This document shows positions 1-6,760 of a stretch of DNA of 14,836 nt, piece by piece. Numbering within the stretch: position 1 is the stretch's first letter; each line of letters opens with the position of its first letter. The translations under genes and the position numbers were made by a program. Source of the DNA: CAYVBE01 sp964448935 (lineage in GTDB: Bacteria > Planctomycetota > Brocadiia > SM23-32); NCBI GenBank assembly GCA_964448935.1, contig CAYVBE010000093.1, positions 1-14,836 of the forward strand, given 5' to 3'. Below the pieces are notes generated by a model that saw only the letters and a list, made by a program, of their open reading frames with translations, ran no database searches and was not told the DNA's origin.

Positions 1-42
1 GAGGCGGTCAAGACAGCGACACCGGAGGTGGCCGCCCGATGA
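1..42 (+). CDS. 3' end of an upstream gene (possibly lipB)
   Basis: An open frame runs from the first base and ends at TGA 40-42, encoding the tail EAVKTATPEVAAR. Its stop overlaps the lipA start in an ATGA arrangement, so the two genes are probably translationally coupled. The visible 13 residues carry no diagnostic motif. The octanoyltransferase gene lipB often precedes lipA, and a lipoyl domain gene follows here, so lipB is a reasonable guess based only on context. The tail could equally belong to another enzyme or to an E2/E3 component of a 2-oxoacid dehydrogenase. Confidence 0.55.
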   Translation, partial: EAVKTATPEVAAR

Positions 43-905
43 AAGCCGCGCGCAGGTTCCCGCCCTGGCTGAAGAAGAGGTTGCCCGCCCCCGCGCGGAC
101 GGAGCGGGTGCGCAACGTGCTGTGCGGGCTGGGGCTGAACACCGTCTGCCGCGAGGCCCACTGCCCCAACCGGGGCGAGTGCTACGCGCGCGGCACGGCG
201 ACGTTCATGATTCTGGGACGCCGCTGCACGCGGAATTGCCGGTTCTGCGCGGTGGAGCACGGGCCGGAAGGCCCGCCAGACCCGGCCGAGCCGGCGCGTG
301 TGGCCGAGGCCGCCGCCGAACTGGAACTCCGGCACGTGGTGGTGACCAGCGTGACCCGGGACGACCTGCCGGACGGCGGCAGCGGGGCGTTCGCGCGGAC
401 TATCCGGGCCCTGCACGAGCGGACGTCGGCCACGGTAGAAGTCCTGACCCCCGACTTCCAGGGCCGCGCGGCGGACATTGACCGTGTGCTTGACGCCGAG
501 CCGGAAGTCTTCAATCATAATGTCGAGACGGTGCCCCGCCTCTACCCGGAGGTGCGACCGGAGGCCGACTACCGGCGTTCGCTGGCCGTGCTGGAGCGGG
601 CGGCCGGGCATGCCGGAACACCGATCGTGAAGAGTGGCCTGATGGTGGGCCTCGGCGAAACTCAGGAAGAGGTGGAAGACCTGCTGCGCGACCTGCACGG
701 GGCCGGTTGCCGGGTGGTCACCATCGGACAGTATCTGGCCCCTTCGGAAAGACACCACCCGGTGGTGGAGTTCGTGCGGCCGGAGAGGTTCCGGCATATG
801 GAGGAGCTTGCACTGGAGATAGGTTTCAAGGCGGCCGTGAGCGGACCGTTCGTGCGCAGCAGCTACTGCGCCGGCGACGTAACCGCCCGGCTGCTGAGCG
901 AGTGA
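39..905 (+). CDS. lipA: Lipoyl synthase (radical SAM)
   Basis: LipA inserts two sulfur atoms into a protein-bound octanoyl group to make the lipoyl cofactor of 2-oxoacid dehydrogenases and the glycine cleavage system. The protein is 288 residues, normal for the family. The auxiliary cluster cysteines are C37, C42 and C48 (spacing C-x4-C-x5-C). The radical SAM cluster cysteines are C63, C67 and C70 (CxxxCxxC). The C-terminal RSSY at 273-276 supplies the conserved serine ligand of the auxiliary [4Fe-4S] cluster. TSVTRDDLPDGG (103-114) and FNHNVET (158-164) are also typical LipA blocks. A GGAGG lies 10 nt before the ATG. All catalytic residues I can check are present, so it should be active. The gene immediately downstream encodes a free lipoyl domain, a plausible substrate. 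Confidence 0.97.
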   Translation: MKAARRFPPWLKKRLPAPARTERVRNVLCGLGLNTVCREAHCPNRGECYARGTATFMILGRRCTRNCRFCAVEHGPEGPPDPAEPARVAEAAAELELRHVVVTSVTRDDLPDGGSGAFARTIRALHERTSATVEVLTPDFQGRAADIDRVLDAEPEVFNHNVETVPRLYPEVRPEADYRRSLAVLERAAGHAGTPIVKSGLMVGLGETQEEVEDLLRDLHGAGCRVVTIGQYLAPSERHHPVVEFVRPERFRHMEELALEIGFKAAVSGPFVRSSYCAGDVTARLLSE

Positions 906-924
906 ACAAGGAAGGAGCACGCAG

Positions 925-1164
925 ATGGCCTACGAAGTGAAACTGCCCCCACTGGGAGATGACGCGCCCGACGAAGCAGAGGTCTCCTTCTGGTACGTCG
1001 AGGAGGGAGAGACCATCGAGAAGGGCCAGGACATGGTGGAGATGGTGACCGACAAGGCCGCCTTCACGGTGCCCGCCCCGGCCGGCGGCACGCTGGCGGA
1101 GATCAAAGCGCACGAAGGCGACAAGGTCCGGGTGGACGAAGTGATGGCCGTCCTGGAGGAATAG
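925..1164 (+). CDS. Stand-alone lipoyl (biotinyl/lipoyl-attachment) domain protein
   Basis: This 79-residue protein is almost exactly one E2-type lipoyl domain. The modifiable lysine is K44 in the hairpin motif VTDKA (41-45), preceded by the usual EGE...KGQ region and followed by a glycine-containing turn near residues 74-84 of the family pattern. The DKA motif favours lipoylation over biotinylation, since biotin domains usually have MKM. It has no peripheral-subunit-binding domain and no acyltransferase domain, so it is not a full dihydrolipoamide acyltransferase. GGAAGGAG lies about 8 nt before the ATG. It starts 19 nt after lipA, implying co-transcription. It may be a free swinging arm for a split dehydrogenase, a GcvH-like carrier or a lipoate-binding protein. 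The partner enzyme is not in the window. Confidence 0.9.
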   Translation: MAYEVKLPPLGDDAPDEAEVSFWYVEEGETIEKGQDMVEMVTDKAAFTVPAPAGGTLAEIKAHEGDKVRVDEVMAVLEE

Positions 1165-1174
1165 GTGCCGATAT

Positions 1175-2200
1175 ATGGCTTTTGAGAACGCGCCGGAACA
1201 GCCCGCCGCGACGCGCCTTCTGGAGTGTGCTTTGCGGAGCGGCAGGCTGCCCCACGCCCTGCTTTTCGTCGGCTCCCCCGGCACCGGCCGGGGCGCCGTG
1301 GCCCGGGAGCTGGCCCGGGTACTGCTCTGCCGAGAGGCCCCTCCGGAGGACTACTGCGGCCGGTGTGAGAGCTGCCGCCGCATGGACTCCGGCAACCACC
1401 CCGACTACGCCGAGGTCGGCGTTCCCGAAAACCGGCAGTTGCTGCCCATTGAGTCCATCCGGGAGCTGCAGGAAACCGCCGGCCTGAAGCCCCGGACCTC
1501 CGCCGGCCGGGTGTTCGTCATCCGGGACGTTGAGCGCATGAGCCTGCCGGCGGCCAACTGTTTCCTGAAAACCCTCGAGGAGCCGCCCGGCCCCTCGCAC
1601 TTCATCCTGCTGGCGGGCGCACTGCGCGACATTCCGCCCACCATCGTCAGCCGGTGCCAGATCGTGCGCTTCCGCAATCTGCCGTCCGATGTGCTGGCCC
1701 GGAGGCTGCGGGAGGGAGGCATGGACGCCGACGATGCCTGGTGGCTGGCCCGGCGAAGTTGGGGCAGCGCGGGGGCGGCGGAGGACTTCGCGGAGCGGGA
1801 CCTGCACGGGTTCAACGGCGAGCTGACCGAGCGGCTCGGGCGGCTCTCCGAGCGGGACAACTTCGAGCTTTCCGAGTGGCTGGACACTCGCGCGCGGGAG
1901 GTGGCCGATTCGGCCGGGGACGCGCGGCGCGTGCTGCAGGACCTGCTGGAGTGCGCTGCCCTGTACTACCGGGACGCCGCTCTGGCGGTCGCCTGCCCGC
2001 AGGAGGCGGACGCGCTGTTCAACCGCGGCAGGCGGCAGAGCATTGCCGAGCGCAGCTCGCAAGGGTCGGCGGAACGCTTTCTGGACCAGGCCGAACTGGT
2101 CCTGGAAGGCATCGAGAAGCTGGGCGCCAACGCCAACCGCAGGCTGACGCTCGATCACCTGTTCACCCAACTGGCCAGACGCGGGAGGGGCAACCGGTGA
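1175..2200 (+). CDS. holB: DNA polymerase III subunit delta prime
   Basis: This is a clamp-loader AAA+ subunit that helps open the beta sliding clamp at the replisome. At 341 residues it is close to the E. coli length. The Walker A position reads GSPGTGRG (33-40), with arginine replacing the catalytic lysine. This fits delta prime, which does not hydrolyse ATP, better than the ATP-binding tau/gamma subunit. The zinc module is C52, C61, C64, C67, followed by SGNHPDY. The block LKTLEEPP (131-138) and the SRC motif (159-161), which supplies the arginine finger to a neighbouring ATPase site, are intact. The shorter length and absence of a tau extension also argue against dnaX. The start is ATG 1175, with AGGTG 7 nt upstream. 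Its stop overlaps the rsgA start. Confidence 0.92.
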   Translation: MAFENAPEQPAATRLLECALRSGRLPHALLFVGSPGTGRGAVARELARVLLCREAPPEDYCGRCESCRRMDSGNHPDYAEVGVPENRQLLPIESIRELQETAGLKPRTSAGRVFVIRDVERMSLPAANCFLKTLEEPPGPSHFILLAGALRDIPPTIVSRCQIVRFRNLPSDVLARRLREGGMDADDAWWLARRSWGSAGAAEDFAERDLHGFNGELTERLGRLSERDNFELSEWLDTRAREVADSAGDARRVLQDLLECAALYYRDAALAVACPQEADALFNRGRRQSIAERSSQGSAERFLDQAELVLEGIEKLGANANRRLTLDHLFTQLARRGRGNR

Positions 2201-3234
2201 ACGTGACGCTCCAGGGCACCGTAACGCGCGTTCGCTCCGTCCTGTGCGAGGTGGACGCCGACGGTCGCACCTACCAGTGCAAGGCCCGCGGCCGCCTGGT
2301 GGAGAGCGACACCGGCCGGTCCAAGCCACTGGCGGTCGGCGACCGGGTGATCGTCACCCCCACCGATGAGGGCGAGGGGGTGATCGAGGAGGTCCTGCCC
2401 CGTGAGACCAAGCTGTCCCGGCGCTCCCCACGCGATCCCCGCATCGAGCACGTTATTGCCGCGAATGTGGATCAGTTGCTGATCGTAAGTTCCATGTGCC
2501 GGCCGCCGCTGAACCTGCGCATCGTTGACCGCTACGTCATCGCCGGCGAGGCAGGCGGCCTGCAGCCGGTCGTCTGCATCAACAAGATGGACCTGGTCGA
2601 GGACGAGAGCGAGGCGCGCGAGGCCGCCGAGATTTACCGCAGGATGGATTACTGCGTCCTGCTGACCAGCGCGAAGACCGGACGGGGCCTCCACCGGCTG
2701 CAAAACGTGCTGAAGGACCACAGCACGGTGCTGGCCGGCCACAGCGGCGTGGGCAAAAGCGCTCTGATCAACGCCACGCAGCCGGGGCTGGAACTGCGCA
2801 CCGGACCCGTGCAGACCAAGGGCCGGCACACAACCACCACCGTCTCGCTGCTGAAGCTGGACTTCGGCGGCTACGTGGTGGATACCCCCGGCATCCGGGA
2901 GTTCACCGTCTGGGAGATCGAGCCGCAGGAGGTGGCGCAGTTCTTCCCCCGGATATGGGAGCTGTCCCACGAGTGCAAGATGCCCGATTGCACGCACGCG
3001 CACGAGCCGTCGTGCGCCGTCAAAGAGGCGTTGGAAAGAGGCGATCTGCCCGAGCAGCGTTACGAGAGCTACCTGCGCATACTGGAATCGCTGGAGACCC
3101 CCGAAGTGCCCCGCGACACGGACGTGGAGAAGCCCGACCGCCAGATCAGCAAGAAGAAACGCCGCCCCAGCCGCCGGTCCCGCAAGCAACGGCTGCGCAG
3201 GCAATACGAGGAAGACCTGGACGAACCCCTCTGA
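2197..3234 (+). CDS. rsgA: Small ribosomal subunit biogenesis GTPase RsgA
   Basis: RsgA (YjeQ/EngC) is a circularly permuted GTPase that checks late 30S subunit maturation. The protein is 345 residues. An N-terminal OB fold (about 1-75) is followed by G motifs in permuted order: NKMD 129-132 (G4), TSAK 157-160 (G5), GHSGVGKS 181-188 (P-loop), TKGRHTTT 207-214 (G2 region) and DTPG 229-232 (G3). The C-terminal zinc site is C260, C265, H267 and C273. A strongly basic tail (319-336) probably contacts rRNA. I chose GTG 2197, which overlaps the holB stop as GTGA and has GGGAGGGG upstream. The frame stays open further upstream, but that stretch lies inside holB and shows no RsgA homology. The gene converges on nadD with only 4 bp between stop codons. 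Confidence 0.96.
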   Translation: MNVTLQGTVTRVRSVLCEVDADGRTYQCKARGRLVESDTGRSKPLAVGDRVIVTPTDEGEGVIEEVLPRETKLSRRSPRDPRIEHVIAANVDQLLIVSSMCRPPLNLRIVDRYVIAGEAGGLQPVVCINKMDLVEDESEAREAAEIYRRMDYCVLLTSAKTGRGLHRLQNVLKDHSTVLAGHSGVGKSALINATQPGLELRTGPVQTKGRHTTTTVSLLKLDFGGYVVDTPGIREFTVWEIEPQEVAQFFPRIWELSHECKMPDCTHAHEPSCAVKEALERGDLPEQRYESYLRILESLETPEVPRDTDVEKPDRQISKKKRRPSRRSRKQRLRRQYEEDLDEPL

Positions 3235-3238
3235 GGCG

Positions 3239-3853
3239 TTACCCGGCGTACAGCCCGTGCTCCGCGATGTAGGCCCGCACCGGCTCGGGAACCATGTAGC
3301 GGATGGATAGGCCCCCTCGGACGCGCTTCCTCACCACAGTGGCCGATAGCTCGATGAGCGGCGCTTCAACACAAAACTGCCGGGTCCTGTCCACCCATTC
3401 CTGGCCGAAGGGCTCGGCCAGCTCGGCCCACCGCGCTTCCAACTCGCAGCCCGGGCGGTTGAAGACGATGACCGGTACCTCCCGCGCGAGTTCTTCGGCG
3501 TGCCACCAGTTGGGCAGGTCCAGCAGGCTGTCGGCGCCCATGATCAGGTAAAGCTCCCCTAACCCCGGCCGCTCCCGCAGCTCGCGAACGGTCTTGAGGG
3601 TGTAGGACGGCCCCTCCCGCTCCAGCTCAATCGGGTCGGTGCGGAAGGCATCGTGGCCGTCCAAGGCCAGCTCGACCATGCGCAGCCGGTGGGCGGGGTC
3701 GGCCAGCGGGCGGTCCGGCTTGTGGGGCGGGCTGGCGGCGGGCACGAACAGGATTCTATCCAGAGAGCGCTCCACGCGCACCCATTCGGCCAGAATGAGA
3801 TGTCCCATGTGGATGGGGTTGAATGACCCGCCGAAGATGCCGGTCTTGCCCAT
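3239..3853 (-). CDS. nadD: Nicotinate-nucleotide adenylyltransferase
   Basis: NadD transfers AMP from ATP to nicotinate mononucleotide, making deamido-NAD in the NAD synthesis pathway. The protein is 204 residues, the usual size. The nucleotidyltransferase signature GGSFNPIHMGH is at 8-18, with both histidines of the HxGH site in place. The substrate region GADSLLDLPNWW is at 106-117. ELSATVVRKR (168-177) corresponds to the family's ISSTxIR phosphate-binding motif. The ATG directly follows the kdsA stop with no base between them, so translation is probably coupled to kdsA. I see no separate promoter. In many bacteria nadD sits beside rsfS or obg; here it follows kdsA instead. Confidence 0.96.
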   Translation of the reverse strand: MGKTGIFGGSFNPIHMGHLILAEWVRVERSLDRILFVPAASPPHKPDRPLADPAHRLRMVELALDGHDAFRTDPIELEREGPSYTLKTVRELRERPGLGELYLIMGADSLLDLPNWWHAEELAREVPVIVFNRPGCELEARWAELAEPFGQEWVDRTRQFCVEAPLIELSATVVRKRVRGGLSIRYMVPEPVRAYIAEHGLYAG

Positions 3854-4678
3854 TCACTCCCTCCCGGCGGCAGCGGCGATGGCCTTCAGGCGCCCCAGCA
3901 GGTCGGGCATGTGCGCCGTCGGTATCATAGTGGAGGAGTCCGAGAGGGCCGTCCTGGGCTCGGGGTGGGTCTCCATGAACAGGCCGTCCGCGCCGACGGC
4001 CACCGCGCCCGCCGCCAGTGCCGGGGCCAGGTGGCGGTCGCCGCCGCTGGTGCCGCCGGACCCGGAGGGCTGCTGCACGCCGTGGGTGGCGTCGAACAGC
4101 ACCGGGTGGCCCAGGCTCTGCATCCGGGGAATGCTGCGCATGTCCACCACCAGATCGTGATAGCCGAAGCAACTGCCCCTCTCACAGAGGATGATGCGGT
4201 CGTTCCCCATGGAGCTGACCTTCTCGGCCGCGCGGCCCATGTCCTCGGGCGCCATGAACTGGCCCTTTTTGATGTTGATGGGCCGCCCGGTGCGCGCGGC
4301 CGCCACCAGCAGGTCGGTCTGGCGGGACAGGAAGGCGGGTATCTGCAGGATGTCGGCCACCTCGGCGACGGGCTCGGCCTGCTCGGGCAGATGGACGTCC
4401 GTCAGCACCGGCACGCCCACTTGCTTCTTGACCCGCTGCAGCGTAGCCAGGCCCTCCTCCAGCCCCGGTCCCCGGAAGGACGCGATGCTGGTGCGGTTGG
4501 CCTTGTCGAAGGAGGACTTGAAGACGAAGGGCAGGTCCAGGCCCACGCACGCCTCGCTCAATCGCCCCGCCACGTCAATGCACAGGGCCGTGCTTTCGAT
4601 CACGCACGGCCCGGCCACGATCAACAGCGGCAGGCCGGTTCCGCAGGCGATATCTTCCGTTATGGCAACCGGGGACAT
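3854..4678 (-). CDS. kdsA: 3-deoxy-8-phosphooctulonate (KDO-8-P) synthase
   Basis: KdsA condenses phosphoenolpyruvate with arabinose 5-phosphate to make KDO-8-phosphate, the precursor of the LPS inner core sugar. The protein is 274 residues. Diagnostic blocks are AGPCVIES (22-29), KSSFDKANRTS (54-64), QIPAFLSRQTDLL (112-124), NIKKGQFMAP (135-144), FDATHGVQ (195-202) and METHPEP (235-241). C25 in AGPC suggests the metal-dependent class, known from Aquifex, rather than the metal-independent class that has asparagine there. By motif position, H199, E236 and D247 would be the other metal ligands. I chose ATG 4678, which has GGGAG 8 nt upstream. An upstream in-frame extension lacks family similarity and covers the promoter. 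nadD follows directly. Confidence 0.96.
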   Translation of the reverse strand: MSPVAITEDIACGTGLPLLIVAGPCVIESTALCIDVAGRLSEACVGLDLPFVFKSSFDKANRTSIASFRGPGLEEGLATLQRVKKQVGVPVLTDVHLPEQAEPVAEVADILQIPAFLSRQTDLLVAAARTGRPINIKKGQFMAPEDMGRAAEKVSSMGNDRIILCERGSCFGYHDLVVDMRSIPRMQSLGHPVLFDATHGVQQPSGSGGTSGGDRHLAPALAAGAVAVGADGLFMETHPEPRTALSDSSTMIPTAHMPDLLGRLKAIAAAAGRE

Positions 4679-4716
4679 ATGAGATCTCCCGCCCAAAAGG
4701 GACCCGCTACGGGCGC

Positions 4717-4745
4717 AGCATACCAAATAGCTTGACAGTGGTCAA
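4717..4745 (-). promoter_or_regulatory. Predicted sigma70-type promoter for kdsA-nadD
   Basis: Reading the minus strand, TTGACC (4745-4740) and TATGCT (4722-4717) are separated by exactly 17 bp. A TG one base before the -10 box gives an extended -10 element. The -35 box matches 5 of 6 consensus bases and the -10 box 4 of 6. Transcription would start near 4710, giving a leader of about 32 nt before the kdsA ATG. It overlaps the divergent promoter for the TPR gene. This is a sequence prediction only. Confidence 0.55.
4732..4745. repeat. Inverted repeat TTGAC-N4-GTCAA shared by two divergent -35 boxes
   Basis: TTGAC (4732-4736) and GTCAA (4741-4745) form a perfect 5-bp inverted repeat around the spacer AGTG. 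Each arm contributes the first five bases of a -35 hexamer, one for each direction. The symmetry may simply result from two consensus -35 boxes facing opposite ways, or it may also be an operator for a dimeric regulator. The arms are short, so the operator reading is weak. Confidence 0.45.
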
Positions 4746-4760
4746 ACTTTCTGTTAGTTT
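4732..4760 (+). promoter_or_regulatory. Predicted sigma70-type promoter for the TPR/alpha-CTD-ruvAB unit
   Basis: A perfect TTGACA -35 box (4732-4737) and TAGTTT (4755-4760) are separated by 17 bp. The -10 box matches only 3 of 6 consensus bases, but these are the three most conserved positions (first, second and last). A TG at 4752-4753 makes it an extended -10 element. The start site would be near 4767, leaving a leader of roughly 73 nt. It overlaps the kdsA promoter, so RNA polymerase could probably not occupy both at once. Confidence 0.55.
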
Positions 4761-4767
4761 ACGCTTC

Positions 4768-4818
4768 ATGGCAGGGCTTTGTGCAACCCATTCCCGCCGG
4801 TTCTCTGTGGCCATCTAA
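4768..4818 (+). CDS. Possible 16-codon leader ORF before the TPR/alpha-CTD gene
   Basis: ATG 4768 opens a 16-codon frame (MAGLCATHSRRFSVAI) ending at TAA 4816-4818. Its ATG falls almost exactly at the predicted transcription start, so it would be read as a leaderless ORF. It is in the same frame as the TPR gene and ends 21 nt before that gene's ATG. There is no ribosome binding site, and such a short frame can arise by chance. Confidence 0.18.
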   Translation: MAGLCATHSRRFSVAI

Positions 4819-4839
4819 CTCCCTACACAGCAAGGTGCT

Positions 4840-6150
4840 ATGGCAACTACTTCGCCGAAGACAGACCTCGAAAAACTGCTGTCGGGTTCCGTGGGACGGG
4901 ACAACTTTCAGCAACTGGTGGATGAGATATACGCCAGCTATGCAACGGTTGACCTCACCCACAATCGCGTCCGCCAGCTGGAAGAAAAACTGGAGGAGGC
5001 GTCCGACGACGAGGAGCGCGACCTGACCGAGAAGCTCGGCATACTCCACTTCGCCATGGGCGAATACGAAGAGGCTACCGAGAGGCTGGAGCAGGTCTCC
5101 CGCCGCAAGAGCGCCTCGTTCTTCCTGGGCCGGGCCTACATGGAACTCGGACGGCAAGAGGACGCACTGGAGCAGTTTGAGAAAGCCGCAGAAGGCGATC
5201 TGGACCTGGAGAACGACCTCTACCGCGTCGAAGCGCTGTGCCGACTCCGGAAGGAAGAGGAAGCCCGGCAAGTGCTGGAACCCTACGCGGACTACGAGGA
5301 CGAGACGGGCGACCTGGACTACGCGCGCGGGCGCGCTGCGGAGGCCCGGGGCGAATACGGCGAAGCCATGGAATGCTACGAGGCCGCCCTGGAGAAGAAC
5401 CCCGGGCACGCCCTGAGCCTGTTCCGCCTGGCCCTGAACTGCGACCTGAACGGCGAGGATGAACGGGCCATAGAACTCTACGAACGCGCCCTGGACCTGC
5501 GCCCCACCTACGTGGGCCCCCTGATGAACCTGGGCGTCCTCTACGAGGACCACGGGCGATACGAGGAAGCCATCCGCTGCTATCAGCGGGTGCTCGCCAT
5601 CAACCCCCACCACCAGCAGGCGCAGCTTTACCTGAAAGACGCCGAGTCCTCCCTCAACATGGTCGTGGACCTGGGCAAGTCCGTGCGCGCAACGCAGTTG
5701 GAGAAGGTGTTCGGCAAGCCCGTGGATGAGTTCGAGCTGAGCGCCCGCAGCCGGCGCGCGCTGGACCACATGGACATTGACACGCTGGGCGGCCTGACCC
5801 AGGTGAGCAAAGACGACCTGCTGGACGAGAAGAACTTCGGCGACAAGAGCCTGGAGGAGATCCAGGGTCTGCTGGCGCGCTACAACCTGGAGGTCGGCCA
5901 GCAGAGGGGCGAGGGCGCGCCGGATGAAGACGAAGAGGAGATCGAAGAGAACCTGAACATCCCCATCGAGGGGCTGGAGTTCTCCACCCGTGTGCGTAAG
6001 TGCCTGGAGCGGCTGCAGATCAAGACCGTCGGGGAACTGGTCTCCCACACGGAAAAAGAGCTGCTCACCTGCCCGAACTTCGGGTCCACAAGTCTGGAGG
6101 AGGTCGTGGACAAGCTGGCCGAGCTGGGCCTCTCCCTCAAGAGTGAATGA
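4840..6150 (+). CDS. TPR protein with two C-terminal RNA polymerase alpha-CTD-like domains
   Basis: The 436-residue protein has no signal peptide or membrane segment. A helical N-terminus is followed by TPR repeats from about 62 to 270; the clearest are around 173-188, 207-222 and 241-256. Two modules like the DNA-binding C-terminal domain of the RNA polymerase alpha subunit follow, at 293-352 and 372-436, joined by a very acidic linker (358-370). Aligned by eye to E. coli alpha, the first module keeps the equivalents of R265 (R303), G296, K298, S299 and E302. The second keeps R265 (R384), N294, G296 and S299, but has threonine at K298 and lysine at N268. It lacks the alpha N-terminal dimerisation domains, so it is not rpoA. 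The likely role is binding DNA or transcription proteins, with the TPRs as a docking surface. AAGG precedes the ATG by 4 nt. ruvA begins 6 nt after the stop. Confidence 0.85.
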   Translation: MATTSPKTDLEKLLSGSVGRDNFQQLVDEIYASYATVDLTHNRVRQLEEKLEEASDDEERDLTEKLGILHFAMGEYEEATERLEQVSRRKSASFFLGRAYMELGRQEDALEQFEKAAEGDLDLENDLYRVEALCRLRKEEEARQVLEPYADYEDETGDLDYARGRAAEARGEYGEAMECYEAALEKNPGHALSLFRLALNCDLNGEDERAIELYERALDLRPTYVGPLMNLGVLYEDHGRYEEAIRCYQRVLAINPHHQQAQLYLKDAESSLNMVVDLGKSVRATQLEKVFGKPVDEFELSARSRRALDHMDIDTLGGLTQVSKDDLLDEKNFGDKSLEEIQGLLARYNLEVGQQRGEGAPDEDEEEIEENLNIPIEGLEFSTRVRKCLERLQIKTVGELVSHTEKELLTCPNFGSTSLEEVVDKLAELGLSLKSE

Positions 6151-6156
6151 CGCCGG

Positions 6157-6741
6157 ATGATTGAATTCCTGCAGGGCAATCTGGTCGGCAAGCAGCCGGA
6201 CGCCGCCGTGATGGAGGTCGGCGGCGTGGGTTATTTGGTGCGCATACCGCTTTCCACCTACGAGGACCTGCCTGCCGAGGGCAAGAAGGCCCGCGTGCTG
6301 ACGCACATGCACGTGAGGGAGGACGAGATATCGCTCTACGGCTTCGCCACGCAGCCGGAGCGGGAGTTGTTCCGCATGTTGCTGGGGGTCAGCCAGGTGG
6401 GGCCTGCCGTGGCGTTGCGGGCGCTGGGCAGTTGCAGCCCGGCTCAGTTCAAACGCTTTATCCTGGACGAAGACGTGGAGTCCCTGCGCACGCTGGTGAA
6501 GGGCATCGGCCCGAAAACGGCGCGGCGGCTGATCGTGGAGCTGAAGGGCGCCATCGAGGAGCTGGCCGTGGAAGCCGCACGCACGGTGCGCAGCCGGGCG
6601 GCATCCGACGCCATCCAGGCCCTGGTGCAACTGGGCGAGACACGCGCCGCGGCCGAGAAGGCCGTGATGGCCGCGCTGGAGAGAACGGGTGAGGACGTGG
6701 ACGAGCAGCGGCTCGTGCAGGAAGCGCTGGCACAGCGGTAA
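6157..6741 (+). CDS. ruvA: Holliday junction branch migration protein RuvA
   Basis: RuvA tetramers bind four-way DNA junctions and recruit RuvB motors for branch migration. The protein is 194 residues with the usual three-domain plan: an N-terminal OB fold (about 1-62), two helix-hairpin-helix motifs (LLGVSQVGPAVALRAL 75-90 and LVKGIGPKTARRLIVEL 113-129), and a C-terminal RuvB-contacting helical domain (about 146-194) after a flexible linker. The acidic pin residues E55 and D56 fall at the same positions as in E. coli. It starts 6 nt after the TPR/alpha-CTD gene and is probably translated from the same message. No ruvC is present upstream. Confidence 0.97.
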   Translation: MIEFLQGNLVGKQPDAAVMEVGGVGYLVRIPLSTYEDLPAEGKKARVLTHMHVREDEISLYGFATQPERELFRMLLGVSQVGPAVALRALGSCSPAQFKRFILDEDVESLRTLVKGIGPKTARRLIVELKGAIEELAVEAARTVRSRAASDAIQALVQLGETRAAAEKAVMAALERTGEDVDEQRLVQEALAQR

Positions 6742-6760
6742 CCCAACGGGCCGGGAGGAC

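Noticed and set aside
4840..6150. Calling this gene rpoA because of the alpha-CTD similarity
   Set aside because: It lacks both alpha N-terminal domains and has TPR repeats and two CTD modules instead of one.
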